The notes: generated by a model not told the origin, from the sequence alone. Counted from the stretch's first letter, positions 1 to 8,394 are shown. The stretch: DNA of 64,000 nt from Terrisporobacter mayombei (GCF_020748465.1 NZ_JAHZMP010000002.1:558001-622000), one strand, 5' to 3'. Translations and numbers: made by a program.

Positions 1-1
1 T

Positions 2-355
2 ATAGTTATAGATGGAGATAACCGTAAAAATAACGAAATAGCTTTAGATTTACTTAATCAAGGTAAAGAATTGAATGATGTAAGTTTAGAAGTAGAAGTA
101 TCTCCAGCAACTTTACTAACTTATGTTAATGACTATATTATAGACGGAAATGCTTTAAATTTTGATTTAGAATTAAGTGAATATTATAATGAAAGTGAAA
201 AGAATAAAATCTTAAAAGCTATGGATGAGTGTAAAAGTCAAAACTTAAATTTAATCAAAAAAATACTTCCATCTAATATAAAATATGAAAGTATTATGGC
301 GGTAATAATTGAAAATAATTTGAATTTGTCAAATAAAAAGAAGGAATTATGTTAG
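2..355 (+). CDS. RecQ-type helicase C-terminal part (partial, runs off left edge)
   Basis: The reading frame is open from base 2, so the start lies outside the window; only about 117 C-terminal residues are visible. The fragment has a helix-turn-helix-like segment (EIALDLLNQGKELNDVSLE, then VSPATLLTYV) followed by an acidic region. This resembles the HTH_40 domain that ends many Firmicutes RecQ helicases and YpbB-like proteins. No helicase motifs are visible here. The RecQ assignment is an inference from this tail; any other HTH_40 protein is possible. Confidence 0.5.
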   Translation: MVIDGDNRKNNEIALDLLNQGKELNDVSLEVEVSPATLLTYVNDYIIDGNALNFDLELSEYYNESEKNKILKAMDECKSQNLNLIKKILPSNIKYESIMAVIIENNLNLSNKKKELC

Positions 356-403
356 ACATTATAGAATAAGTTATTTAATTATACTTATTGGTGGGGGCTT
401 AAT

Positions 404-646
404 ATGGATAGATGGAAAAGACTCAATGTTCTTGTAAGCTTAGGAGGTTTAGCATTTTTTATAATAAGTTTATTATTTGTTAAATACAATCCTTTAATTC
501 TTTGTTTAGCAGCATTTGGATTAGGTGTTGCGTGGAAAGGTTTTAAGAATATTTATAAAAATGTAGATCCACCTAATATGGAAAAAGTATCAAATCCTTA
601 TGATAAAAACATAGCAAAAAAGAAAAAGAAGAAAAGAAAAAGATAA
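404..646 (+). CDS. Small two-helix membrane protein
   Basis: An 80-residue protein with two hydrophobic segments (about residues 9-26 and 30-45) and a very basic Lys/Arg-rich C-terminal tail that probably lies in the cytoplasm. A GGTGGGGG-like ribosome binding site precedes the ATG. It follows the RecQ-like gene by 48 bases and ends just before a terminator, so the two are probably co-transcribed. I do not recognise a family and assign no function. Confidence 0.65.
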   Translation: MDRWKRLNVLVSLGGLAFFIISLLFVKYNPLILCLAAFGLGVAWKGFKNIYKNVDPPNMEKVSNPYDKNIAKKKKKKRKR

Positions 647-654
647 TTATTCAT

Positions 655-690
655 AAAGCCATAGTATATTATTACTATGGCTTTATATTT
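655..690 (+). terminator. Intrinsic terminator
   Basis: Perfect 12-bp stem (AAAGCCATAGTA / TACTATGGCTTT) with a short AT loop and a following T-rich stretch, placed 9 bases after the small membrane protein gene. Confidence 0.8.
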
Positions 691-804
691 TAAATATTAT
701 TAAGTTTCATATAAAAAAATATATATGTATTTCTTGGGAAATACATATTGCATATATAAATAACAAGAATAAAATTAGTATGTGCTTTTAATGAGGAGGT
801 TTAT

Positions 805-1527
805 ATGGATGATTATATGATTGATGCAAAAGTCCAACATAAACTATGGAAAAGAGAAATGAAAAAGAAGGTATCCTTAATAAATAAGATAGCATCAAAA
901 ACACAAAAAAAGTTTAATAGTATGTTGCCCCAAAAATACCATGAAATATTAACTAATGCAGTTAAAGCCATGGTAAAGACAGTATTATTTGGATATAAAT
1001 ATATTACTAAAGAGCCTTATAAGCATCTTTCCATAGAAGAAAGAGAAAAAATTGTTAAAAGTAAAATAGATTTCTATAAAAAAACTGCTATGGCAGAAGG
1101 GTTTGCAACAGGAGCTGGGGGATTTATATTAGGAATGACTGATTTTCCATTACTTCTTAGTATAAAGGTAAAACTATTATATGATATTGCTGCAATTTAT
1201 GGATTTGATGTAAGAGATTACAAAGAAAGATTATACATACTTAATATTATTCAGTTAGCTTTTTCTTCTCAGAGCTATGGTAAAGATGTTTTTAATAAAA
1301 TGGAAAATTGGGATGAGTATTCCTATCATTTACCAGGTAATATTAATGATTTTGATTGGGAGTCATTTCAACAAGAATATAGGGACTATTTAGATTTAGC
1401 TAAGTTACTTCAATTAATGCCAGTAATAGGTGCAGCAGTTGGTTTTTATGTTAATGGTAAGTTACTTGATAAATTAGGAGATGTAGCAATAAATTCATAT
1501 CGCATGAGATTAGAAGAATTTAAATAA
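805..1527 (+). CDS. EcsC family protein
   Basis: A 240-residue protein whose centre carries the EcsC-family signature: a glycine-rich stretch (AEGFATGAGGFILGMTDFP, about residues 97-115), then a LLLSIKVKLLYDIAAIYGFD segment and a conserved YILNIIQ. EcsC-type proteins are membrane-associated; in Bacillus the family is named after a gene of the ecs ABC transporter operon, but its biochemical role is unknown. The gene stands alone between two terminators, with a GAGGAGG site 8 bases before the ATG. Family call is good; function is open. Confidence 0.82.
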   Translation: MDDYMIDAKVQHKLWKREMKKKVSLINKIASKTQKKFNSMLPQKYHEILTNAVKAMVKTVLFGYKYITKEPYKHLSIEEREKIVKSKIDFYKKTAMAEGFATGAGGFILGMTDFPLLLSIKVKLLYDIAAIYGFDVRDYKERLYILNIIQLAFSSQSYGKDVFNKMENWDEYSYHLPGNINDFDWESFQQEYRDYLDLAKLLQLMPVIGAAVGFYVNGKLLDKLGDVAINSYRMRLEEFK

Positions 1528-1560
1528 GTAATATAATATAAAAGATATAAATTTAAGTAA

Positions 1561-1607
1561 AAATCGTCAAACATAGTGTAATTAAACAATGTTTGACGAT
1601 TTAATCA
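1561..1607. terminator. Bidirectional terminator between convergent genes
   Basis: Perfect 14-bp stem (AAATCGTCAAACAT / ATGTTTGACGATTT). T-rich on the plus side and five Ts on the minus side, so it can end both the EcsC gene and the convergent small gene. Confidence 0.82.
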
Positions 1608-1619
1608 TATGAATATTAT

Positions 1620-1847
1620 TTAAATTTCTTTAAGTGAAATAATTGAGTTATTAGGTAAATAATAAGTATTTTCCTTGTCATAATTACTTTTGTGATAGTC
1701 AGAACCTGAATTTGATAATGTTGGAGCTATAGTAACTGAATTTTCGTCAGAATCAATTACCTCTCCAACTATAGGAACTGAACTTAAATAAGTATTTACT
1801 TCAACAGGTTTTTGTAAAAAGTTATTATATGAATTATTATTATCCAT
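1620..1847 (-). CDS. Hypothetical 75-residue protein
   Basis: I place the start at the ATG at 1847 because AAGGAGTG lies 6 bases upstream; the longer frame to 1922 has no such site. The product begins MDNNNSYNNFLQKPV and contains VGEVIDSDENSVTIAP, a short beta-rich pattern. It has no signal peptide or membrane segment. Family unknown. It converges with the EcsC gene and shares its terminator. Confidence 0.55.
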   Translation of the reverse strand: MDNNNSYNNFLQKPVEVNTYLSSVPIVGEVIDSDENSVTIAPTLSNSGSDYHKSNYDKENTYYLPNNSIISLKEI

Positions 1848-2167
1848 TATTTTCACTCCTTTTAAGTAATAAAATGTAGATATAGTAATATTATTAAATT
1901 TTTCTGACAATATATTCACCATAAAAGAAAAAATAAATAAAAGAAGCTATTAGAAATAAATTGGTATCTATTGTTAAAAGATAAGGAGATTATAGTATAA
2001 TTAAATTAATTAGAAATACTAGATGTATATATGCAAATTAATTTATTAAATAAACGTATACAAAAGACGTTTTAATTGGATAAGGAACTTATTGCAGGAT
2101 GTTAATTTAGTGTTACCATTATCTGTACAAATTTTGAGATTTAAATATGGTGAAATAAGAGTAAAAA
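1848..2167. other. Gene-free AT-rich stretch
   Basis: 320 bases with stops in all frames. Apart from the ribosome binding site and presumably the promoter of the minus-strand 75-residue gene, I see no gene, repeat or structured RNA. A short frame near 2104-2150 (reading NLVLPLSVQIL) may be residue of decayed coding sequence, but this is weak. Confidence 0.4.
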
Positions 2168-2699
2168 ATGAAATTTAAAGCTAGTGATGAAGTTTTCAAC
2201 AAGTTGGAAGATGTGTGTTTTGGAGTTGTTGTAGCAAAAAAAATTGATAATAATTGCTATGAAAGAAGAAATAAATAACTTATTAAATGATAATATTAAA
2301 AGAGTTGAAGAATACTATTTAAATAAAAAGTAAAAGAAAGCAAAGAATTCTACTCTATAGAGAAGCTTTTAGGCAGCTAGATATTAACCCTAATAAATAT
2401 ACTAGTTCCATTAGGAGCCTATGATATTGATGACAAAAGAGATGATATATATGTAAGATTTTCAAAATAAGATGATGTATTTACACCTTTTGCTTCTACA
2501 GATGAGGAAAGTGTAGATAAAGGTGAAATCGTATATGCAATAGGAAATTCAATAAAAACTAGGAGATGGATTTACAAGAAGCAACTTAGAAAGCGTTATA
2601 AAAGCAATATATGAATTGTCAAATTTGTTTAAAGAATTTTTTGATTGTGAAGTAATAGTTGGTTTTATTGACAAAGAAAATAAAGAAATGAATTTTTAA
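2168..2699 (+). pseudogene. Wrecked B3/B4 tRNA-binding-domain protein
   Basis: Reading across frames gives recognisable blocks in the correct order: MKFKASDEVFNKLEDVCFG and VVVAKKIDNN; then NNLLNDNIKRVEEYY; then YREAFRQLDINPNKYTSSI; then GAYDID and YVRFSK; then VDKGEIVYAIGNSIKTRRW; then SNLESVIKAIYEL and FDCEVIVGFIDKENKEMNF. These match the stand-alone B3/B4-domain protein (PheRS beta-like editing fold) common in Clostridia. There are several frameshifts, in-frame stops (for example after RFSK), and at least two internal deletions (between SSI and GAYDID, and after RRW). It cannot make a functional product. Confidence 0.8.
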
Positions 2700-2720
2700 T
2701 TTACTTAATAGGAGGTAATT

Positions 2721-3329
2721 ATGGGCAGAATAAAAAATATTACATCATTGGTAGAAACAAAATTTATAAGTTTATACAATGTTAAATATTTAAATAAAAA
2801 TAACAAAGAGAAAAACTGGACAGTTGCGTCAAGAAAGAAAAAAGAGGTGCTAGAAGACGTTTATCTTCAAAATGAAAAGGATAAAGTAGATGCAGTAATA
2901 ATATGTGCATATCACAAAGAAAGTGAAAAGTTAGTTATAATAAAAGAATTTAGAGTTCCAATAAATAAACATATTTATGAATTGCCAGCAGGACTTGTAG
3001 ATAGTGATGATGAAAGTTTTGAAAGTGCTGTAATCAGAGAGTTAAAGGAAGAGACTGGGTTAGATGTTACTGAGATAAAGAAGGATCTTAGTTGTAATCA
3101 AGTATATTTATCACCAGGAATGACAGATGAGTCTGCAGCATTTGTTTATTGTATATGTGAAGGTGAGATAAGCAGTGAATTTTTAGAAGAGGATGAAGAT
3201 ATTGAAGCTGTTTTAGTTTCAAAGGAAGAAGCTAAAGAGATAATAAAAAACAATAACACTTCTTTAGATATTAGAGTTTATTTAGCTTTACAGTCATTTT
3301 CTATTTTGGGAGAAAAAATGTTTGTATAA
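2721..3329 (+). CDS. Nudix hydrolase, ADP-ribose pyrophosphatase-like
   Basis: A 202-residue protein with a Nudix box: AGLVDSDDE followed seven residues later by RELKEETGL (about residues 91-117). The loop between the first Gly and Glu is one residue longer than the classical pattern. The preceding VIIKEFRVPINKHIYELPAG is typical of the ADP-ribose pyrophosphatase subgroup. It likely hydrolyses nucleoside diphosphate-linked substrates using Mg2+. An AGGAGG site is well placed before the ATG. The exact substrate cannot be read from sequence. Confidence 0.85.
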   Translation: MGRIKNITSLVETKFISLYNVKYLNKNNKEKNWTVASRKKKEVLEDVYLQNEKDKVDAVIICAYHKESEKLVIIKEFRVPINKHIYELPAGLVDSDDESFESAVIRELKEETGLDVTEIKKDLSCNQVYLSPGMTDESAAFVYCICEGEISSEFLEEDEDIEAVLVSKEEAKEIIKNNNTSLDIRVYLALQSFSILGEKMFV

Positions 3330-3346
3330 TTTATCAAAGAATTCAT

Positions 3347-3390
3347 AATCCCTCTATATTTTTAATATATAAGAATATGGAGGGATTATT
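3347..3390 (+). promoter_or_regulatory. Hairpin whose 3' arm contains the next gene's Shine-Dalgarno
   Basis: AATCCCTCTATATT (3347-3360) pairs with AATATGGAGGGATT (3374-3387), 14 bp with one G-U. The GGAGGG in the 3' arm is the only ribosome binding site for the GTG at 3391. The hairpin therefore either terminates weakly after the Nudix gene or masks the start of the flavodoxin-like gene. It lacks a strong T-run. Confidence 0.65.
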
Positions 3391-3906
3391 GTGCCTTATG
3401 ATAAAAAAATAGCCATTGTGTATAAAACTAAATATGGATGTACTATGAAGTATGCTGGATGGTTAGCTATAAAACTAAATGCAGATTTATATGAAATATC
3501 TGATGTTGGAAGATGGGATTTGTTAAAATATAAAACAATTATATTTGGTAGCCCCATATATAATTCTAAAATATATTTAGGAGATTATTTAGAAGAAAAA
3601 TACCATATAATAAAAAATAAAAACATAGTTCTATTTTGTGTTAGTATGAATTTACAAAGTAAAGAAGATATAGTTGAATACAATTTTGAGGATGAAGAAA
3701 TTAAAAAAAAAATAAAGCTCTTTTTCCTACAAGGGTGTATTAATTTCAATGATTTAAGTAGAATAGATAAAGCAAAATTTAAAAAGAATATAAATAAAAA
3801 TAAATCTTTTGAAATGGTGAATTTAGAAAAATGTGTGAATATTGATAGAAATAATAAACGTACTATAACACCAATAATTAATTATGTTTTAAACAAAACC
3901 TACTAG
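3391..3906 (+). CDS. Flavodoxin-domain protein
   Basis: A 171-residue protein with a flavodoxin-like N-terminus: beta strand IAIVYKTKYGCTMKYAGWLA (the Y-x-T-K-Y-G FMN phosphate loop, about residues 8-27), then YKTIIFGSPIYNSKI and IVLFCVSMN, matching the later FMN-binding loops of short HemG/flavodoxin_5 proteins. It probably binds FMN and acts in electron transfer or as an oxidoreductase. The start is GTG at 3391, chosen for its GGAGGG site. That site sits inside a hairpin. It is not obviously linked to its neighbours, although a ferredoxin follows 83 bases downstream. Confidence 0.75.
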   Translation: MPYDKKIAIVYKTKYGCTMKYAGWLAIKLNADLYEISDVGRWDLLKYKTIIFGSPIYNSKIYLGDYLEEKYHIIKNKNIVLFCVSMNLQSKEDIVEYNFEDEEIKKKIKLFFLQGCINFNDLSRIDKAKFKKNINKNKSFEMVNLEKCVNIDRNNKRTITPIINYVLNKTY

Positions 3907-3989
3907 AAATATATACAGTCTAATGTATTATTTTATTGTAAACTGATAATAATATATACGATATTGAAATTTATATTTGGAGGTAAGAA

Positions 3990-4178
3990 ATGAAAGCATA
4001 TGTAGATAAAGACTTATGTATAGGATGTGGTGTTTGTCCATCTGTATGTCCAGAAGTATTTGAAATGGGCGAAGATGGTTTATCTCATGTAATAGTTGAC
4101 GCTGTTCCAGCAGACGCTGAAGATGATGCAAAGGACGCAGAACAAAGTTGTCCAGTAGATGCAATTAAAGTTGAATAG
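3990..4178 (+). CDS. Single-cluster [4Fe-4S] ferredoxin
   Basis: A 62-residue ferredoxin with one cluster motif: CIGCGVCPSVC (Cys 10, 13, 16, 20) and a distant Cys in SCPVDAI (about residue 54). The length and acidic character fit the small monocluster ferredoxins of Clostridia and Thermotoga, which serve as soluble electron carriers. An AGGAGGTAAG-like site precedes the ATG. The gene is monocistronic, with a terminator directly after it. Confidence 0.92.
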   Translation: MKAYVDKDLCIGCGVCPSVCPEVFEMGEDGLSHVIVDAVPADAEDDAKDAEQSCPVDAIKVE

Positions 4179-4187
4179 TACTTATTT

Positions 4188-4217
4188 AAGAGTTATCAAA
4201 TTTTGATAACTCTTTTT
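4188..4217 (+). terminator. Intrinsic terminator of the ferredoxin gene
   Basis: AAGAGTTATCAAA pairs with TTTGATAACTCTT with almost no loop, followed by a T-run. Confidence 0.85.
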
Positions 4218-4285
4218 AATTATAGTTTGTTTTTGACTGTGTTTATAGAGTATAATTGATAGTATAAAATTACTGGGGGAGATAC

Positions 4286-4591
4286 ATGTGCTATACATAT
4301 ATAATTAGATGCAAAAATAATACTTTATATACAGGTTATACTACGGATATAATAAGGCGTATGGAAGAACATAAGCAAGGTATTAATTCAAAATACACGA
4401 GGGCTAATGGTTTTGATAAATTAGAAGTATTTTTTGAAAGTGATAATAAAAGTCAAGCTATGAAATTAGAATATTATATTAAAAAACTAAGTAAATCTAA
4501 AAAATTATGGATAATAAATAATCCAGAATTGTTTATAGATGAAGTTAATGATAAATTTCAAATAAGGATAGGAAAAATAAATAAAAGTTGA
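4286..4591 (+). CDS. GIY-YIG domain nuclease family protein (UPF0213/YhbQ type)
   Basis: A 101-residue protein consisting almost entirely of a GIY-YIG domain: TYIIRCKNNTLYTGYT (residues 4-19) carries the paired Y-I and Y-T-G-Y elements, followed by DIIRRMEEHKQG with the conserved Arg and His, and a later Glu in MKLEYYIKKL. Small single-domain members are presumed DNA-structure-specific nucleases, but most are uncharacterised. GGGGGAG lies before the ATG. Its stop codon overlaps the -35 box of the thiamine operon promoter. Confidence 0.88.
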   Translation: MCYTYIIRCKNNTLYTGYTTDIIRRMEEHKQGINSKYTRANGFDKLEVFFESDNKSQAMKLEYYIKKLSKSKKLWIINNPELFIDEVNDKFQIRIGKINKS

Positions 4592-4615
4592 CAATTTTTA
4601 TAAAAGTATTATAAT
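4588..4615 (+). promoter_or_regulatory. Promoter of the thiamine operon
   Basis: TTGACA (4588-4593), 16-base spacer, TATAAT (4610-4615). It starts within the stop codon of the GIY-YIG gene and fires directly into the TPP riboswitch. Confidence 0.85.
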
Positions 4616-4633
4616 GAAGTTGAAAGTAAATAA

Positions 4634-4740
4634 ATTGCTAGGGGCGCCATTGGCTGAGAGGTTTATACCAACCCTTGTACCTGATCTGGATAATGCCAGC
4701 GTAGGAAAGCACCATGAATTTTATAACCATACAAGGGTTT
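4634..4740 (+). ncRNA. TPP riboswitch (thi element)
   Basis: The hallmark blocks are present in order: GGGGCGCC, GGCTGAGAGG, ACCCTTGTACCTGATCTGG and ATAATGCCAGCGTAGGAA. It lies between the promoter and thiD and should repress the operon when thiamine pyrophosphate is abundant. AACCCTTGTA in the aptamer (4670-4679) is perfectly complementary to TACAAGGGTT (4730-4739) just downstream, a likely alternative pairing for the unliganded state. Confidence 0.96.
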
Positions 4741-4756
4741 TAAATTTGTTTATATT

Positions 4757-4787
4757 ATGCTATGCCTACGGGTATAGCATTTTTTTA
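4757..4787 (+). terminator. Riboswitch-controlled terminator
   Basis: ATGCTATGCC / GGGTATAGCAT stem with a 3-base loop followed by seven Ts, 46 bases before thiD. This is the expression platform of the TPP riboswitch. Confidence 0.85.
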
Positions 4788-4832
4788 TGCTCAGAAATTA
4801 TATAACATTAAAAAAATAGAGGGAGTGGAGAT

Positions 4833-5627
4833 ATGAAAAATTACAAAATACCAACCTTAACAATTGCAGGCTCAGACTCATCTGGCGGAGCAGGAATACA
4901 AGCAGATTTAAAAACATTTTCTGCCATAGGAACATATGGAATGAGTGTAATTACAGCTATTACAGCTCAAAATACACAGGGTGTTTTTTATGTGGAAGAG
5001 CTTAGTTCAAAAATAATTAAGGAACAAATAAAAGCTGTATGTGAAGATATACCCCCAAAAGCAATAAAAGTAGGAATGGTATCTTCTCCGGAGATAATTA
5101 AAGATATAGTTGAATCATTGGAAAAATATCCTTGTGAATATTTAATTGTAGATCCAGTTATGATTTCTAAAAGTGGATATTCACTTCTTAGACCAGAGGC
5201 TAAAGATAATCTAATTAAATATCTTATACCTAAGGCCTACATAGTAACACCAAATGTTCCTGAAGCTGAAGAAATAAGTAATATAAAAATAAATACAGTG
5301 GAAGATATGAAAAAAGCAGGTAAAGCAATTCTTGATCTAGGACCTAAATTTGTGCTTATGAAGGGTGGTCATTTAGATGGAGATTGTGTGGATGTATTAA
5401 TAGGAGAAGACACTTTTGAAATGTATAAATGTGAAAGAATCAATAAGAAAAATACTCATGGAACTGGGTGTACTATATCTTCTGCGATTACATCTCATTT
5501 AGCTTTAGGATATGACATTAAAGAATCAGTAAAACTTAGTAAAGAATATATTACAGAAGCCATAAAGCATAGCTTTGATATAGGCCAAGGAGTAGGACCG
5601 GTACATCATTTTTATAAATTTGATTAA
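4833..5627 (+). CDS. thiD: Hydroxymethylpyrimidine/phosphomethylpyrimidine kinase
   Basis: A 264-residue ribokinase-fold enzyme that phosphorylates HMP to HMP-P and HMP-PP. The N-terminal signature [17 protein letters not shown] (about residues 12-28) is diagnostic. [10 protein letters not shown] and the anion-hole/catalytic block [13 protein letters not shown] (about residues 207-219) follow at the usual positions. Length is typical. It is the first gene of the TPP-riboswitch operon, with a GGGAGTGGAG binding site. With ThiM and ThiE it completes thiamine phosphate synthesis from salvaged precursors. Confidence 0.95.
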   Translation: MKNYKIPTLTIAGSDSSGGAGIQADLKTFSAIGTYGMSVITAITAQNTQGVFYVEELSSKIIKEQIKAVCEDIPPKAIKVGMVSSPEIIKDIVESLEKYPCEYLIVDPVMISKSGYSLLRPEAKDNLIKYLIPKAYIVTPNVPEAEEISNIKINTVEDMKKAGKAILDLGPKFVLMKGGHLDGDCVDVLIGEDTFEMYKCERINKKNTHGTGCTISSAITSHLALGYDIKESVKLSKEYITEAIKHSFDIGQGVGPVHHFYKFD

Positions 5628-5644
5628 ACATAGGGGGATATATT

Positions 5645-6448
5645 ATGTATAAATTATTAGAAAAAGTTAAAGAAATAAATCCACTTGTATTACATTATAC
5701 AAATAACGTTACTATAACAGATTGTGCTAACACAACGCTATCTATAGGGGCAAGTCCACTAATGAGTTTTTCTTATGAAGAAGTTGATGACATAGTTAAA
5801 GTTGCTAGTAGTGTAGTTATCAATATTGGTACCATGAATAGTGAGCTACTAGATTTATTTGTATTAGCAGGAAAAACTGCAAATAAGTACAATAAGCCAG
5901 TTATATTAGATCCAGTAGGAGTATTTGCTACAAAGGCTAGAACTGATTTAACTAATAAATTATTAAATGAAGTTAAATTTGATGTAATAAGAGGGAATAT
6001 ATCTGAAATTCAGTTTATAGGTGGGCTAGATGTAAAAGGAAAAGGTGTAGATTCTTTTGATGATGGAAGCGATGTATCATTTATTGTTAAGGAGGTAGCT
6101 AAAAAACTTGAGTGTGTTGTAGTTGCTTCAGGAAAAACTGATGTAATAAGTGATGGAGATAAAATTTATAAAATAAGTAATGGAACACCAAAACTTAAAT
6201 TTATAACAGGTACAGGATGTATGAGCACATCTTTAATAGGCAGTTTCTTACCATGTACAGAAAATAAAATAGATGCAGCAGTAATGGGAACTTTAGTAAT
6301 GTCTCTTTGTGGAGAATTAGCTAATAGGGAAAATCCATCAATAGGAAGTTTCAAAACAAGACTATTTGATGAAATATTTATTTTGAAAGAAGATACTTGC
6401 AAGAAATATGGAAAAATTGAGTTAGCACAACTTAATAGTTCATTATAA
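5645..6448 (+). CDS. thiM: Hydroxyethylthiazole kinase
   Basis: A 267-residue kinase that phosphorylates 4-methyl-5-hydroxyethylthiazole. Family blocks: PLVLHYTNNVTITDCANTTL (about residues 13-32), GASPLMSFSYEEV, VILDPVGVFATKART, VIRGNISEI, and the nucleotide/catalytic block ITGTGCMSTSLIG with the catalytic Cys. It starts 17 bases after thiD. It supplies the thiazole half for ThiE. Confidence 0.95.
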   Translation: MYKLLEKVKEINPLVLHYTNNVTITDCANTTLSIGASPLMSFSYEEVDDIVKVASSVVINIGTMNSELLDLFVLAGKTANKYNKPVILDPVGVFATKARTDLTNKLLNEVKFDVIRGNISEIQFIGGLDVKGKGVDSFDDGSDVSFIVKEVAKKLECVVVASGKTDVISDGDKIYKISNGTPKLKFITGTGCMSTSLIGSFLPCTENKIDAAVMGTLVMSLCGELANRENPSIGSFKTRLFDEIFILKEDTCKKYGKIELAQLNSSL

Positions 6449-6464
6449 TAGAAAGGGAGAAGCT

Positions 6465-7127
6465 ATGTTATTATCAGATTATTTATTTAATGAAAGTAAG
6501 AAAATATGGGATGAATATTTAAAACAACCTTTTATAGTAGAAATGGGAGAAGGAACTTTAGATAAAGAAAAATTTAGAGATTATTTAGTTCAAGATTATT
6601 TATATCTTCTAGATTATGCTAAAGTTTATGCCATGGGACTTATAAAAAGTGATGATGTAAAACATATGAAGTTTTTTAAAGATAGTATAAATGGAATTAT
6701 GGAAGATGAAAGTGCTACACATATAGATTATTTAAAAGAGCTAGGTGAAGATATCATAACACTTCAAAGACATAATATAAAATGGGAAAATAAAAACTAT
6801 ACTAATTTTATGAAAAGCATCGCATTAACAGGAGATATTCAAGATTTAATAATAGCAGTGCTTCCATGTGCGTGGAGTTATTATTATATAGCTAAAGAAA
6901 TGAAAGAAATATATAAGGATAAGTTAGAAAATAATTATTACGCTGCATGGATCGAGTCATATTCTTGTGAAGAATATAGAATGTGTGCCAAGGAAAATAT
7001 AGATTTTTCAAATGAACTTTGTAAAAATATAGACGACGATAAAAAAGAAAAGCTAAAAGATATTTTTATAAAAGGAAGTTTATATGAAATGGCATTTTGG
7101 GATATGGCTTACAAGGAGATGAGATAA
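6465..7127 (+). CDS. tenA: Aminopyrimidine aminohydrolase (thiaminase II)
   Basis: A 220-residue all-helical TenA protein. It carries PFIVEMGEGTLDKEKFRDYLVQDY-type N-terminal sequence, the conserved LPCAWSYYYIA block containing the nucleophilic Cys (about residue 133), and YSCEEYR and FWDMAYK near the C-terminus. It deaminates or hydrolyses degraded pyrimidines to recover HMP for ThiD. Its stop overlaps the start of thiT by one base, indicating translational coupling. Confidence 0.93.
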   Translation: MLLSDYLFNESKKIWDEYLKQPFIVEMGEGTLDKEKFRDYLVQDYLYLLDYAKVYAMGLIKSDDVKHMKFFKDSINGIMEDESATHIDYLKELGEDIITLQRHNIKWENKNYTNFMKSIALTGDIQDLIIAVLPCAWSYYYIAKEMKEIYKDKLENNYYAAWIESYSCEEYRMCAKENIDFSNELCKNIDDDKKEKLKDIFIKGSLYEMAFWDMAYKEMR

Positions 7128-7744
7128 TGTTAAATTCATTTATATTAGGTTTATGTTTAATACCTATAATTTATTATATTTTTAAACTTAAGGACTTTAA
7201 ATTAAATACAAAAACAATGGTGATAATAGCTTTGTTTGCAGGTGTTCATTTTGTTTTATCAAAAATACAATTTGTTCAATATCCCCAAGGTGGAGGATTT
7301 AATTTACTGGCATCCTTACCAATACTACTAGTAGGTGTCTTATATGGACCTACAATAGGTATGACTTGTGGTTTAGTGTCAGGAGTAATAACTTTAATAG
7401 GTGGAGAGTTATTTATAGTACATCCAGCACAATTTTTATTAGACTATATACTTCCAACAATGTTATTAGGTATAAGTGGAATATGTGGCTCAGAAAAGAG
7501 AAGTAAGATATTTTTAGGATGTTTAATAGCAGTAGCCCTTAAAGTCACAGTTCATGTAATATCTGGGTGTGTGTACTTTTATGAATATGCACCTGTTGGA
7601 TGGAGTCCTTTAATATATTCTTTAGTATATAATTTAACAGGAGAAGGAATAGAAGCATTTTTAAGTTCTGTAGCTATAACAATAATTCCTATAGGAAAGA
7701 TTGTGAAAATGGCGAATATAACTACACTAAATAAGGCAAGTTAA
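7127..7744 (+). CDS. thiT: Thiamine ECF transporter S component
   Basis: A 205-residue membrane protein with six hydrophobic segments. I take the ATG at 7127 (overlapping TAATG with the tenA stop); the longer frame would translate out of frame through tenA. ThiT-like blocks are FVQYPQGGGFNLLASLPILL, HPAQFLLDYILP and YEYAPVGWSPLIYSLVYN. ThiT binds thiamine with high affinity and needs a shared EcfAA'T energising module, which is not in this window. Confidence 0.9.
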   Translation: MLNSFILGLCLIPIIYYIFKLKDFKLNTKTMVIIALFAGVHFVLSKIQFVQYPQGGGFNLLASLPILLVGVLYGPTIGMTCGLVSGVITLIGGELFIVHPAQFLLDYILPTMLLGISGICGSEKRSKIFLGCLIAVALKVTVHVISGCVYFYEYAPVGWSPLIYSLVYNLTGEGIEAFLSSVAITIIPIGKIVKMANITTLNKAS

Positions 7745-7754
7745 GGAGATTATT

Positions 7755-8387
7755 ATGATAGATAAGAACAAGTTGAAAAAATCACTTAAATTATATTTAG
7801 TAACAGATTCAGATTTGTTAAAAGGAAGAGATTTTTATAAATGCATAGAAGAGGCTATTAAAGCTGGAGTTACTATGGTACAGCTTAGAGAAAAAAATGC
7901 TGATGGTAAGGAGTTTTTGGAAAAAGCAATAAAGCTTAGAGAACTTACTAAAAAATATAATGTTTCATTTATTATTAATGATAGAATAGATATTGCGTTG
8001 CTAGTTGATGCTGATGGTGTTCATGTTGGTCAAAGTGATATAGATGCTGTATCTGCAAGAAGATTAATAGGTGAAAATAAAATTATAGGAGTATCAGCTA
8101 GAACTGTTGAAGAGGCTACACAAGCTAAAAAGGATGGAGCTGACTACTTAGGTATTGGATCAATGTTTTCAACAAGTACAAAGTTAGATGCTAAAAATGT
8201 TTCTTTCAACACCTTAAATGAAATAATAAAGGAAGTTAATCTGCCATTTGTTTTAATTGGAGGAATAAGTTTGGAAAATGTACATGAACTGAAATCATTT
8301 AAGCCAGATGGATATGCTCTTGTTTCAGGTATATTGGCAGCAACAGACATAGATGCTAGAGTGAAGCTATGGAATGATAAAATATAG
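7755..8387 (+). CDS. thiE: Thiamine-phosphate synthase
   Basis: A 210-residue TIM barrel joining HMP-PP and thiazole phosphate into thiamine phosphate. Blocks: LYLVTDSDLLKGRDF at the N-terminus, VQLREKNADGKEF (diphosphate binding), FIINDRIDIALLVDADGVHVG, GVSARTVEEA, GADYLGIGSMFSTSTK and VLIGGISLENV. It is the last gene of the operon, ten bases after thiT, and is followed by a terminator. Confidence 0.95.
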   Translation: MIDKNKLKKSLKLYLVTDSDLLKGRDFYKCIEEAIKAGVTMVQLREKNADGKEFLEKAIKLRELTKKYNVSFIINDRIDIALLVDADGVHVGQSDIDAVSARRLIGENKIIGVSARTVEEATQAKKDGADYLGIGSMFSTSTKLDAKNVSFNTLNEIIKEVNLPFVLIGGISLENVHELKSFKPDGYALVSGILAATDIDARVKLWNDKI

Positions 8388-8394
8388 ATATAAG

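Noticed and set aside
4614..4805. A 63-codon frame after the GIY-YIG gene
   Set aside because: It lies entirely in the TPP riboswitch and its terminator and has no ribosome binding site.
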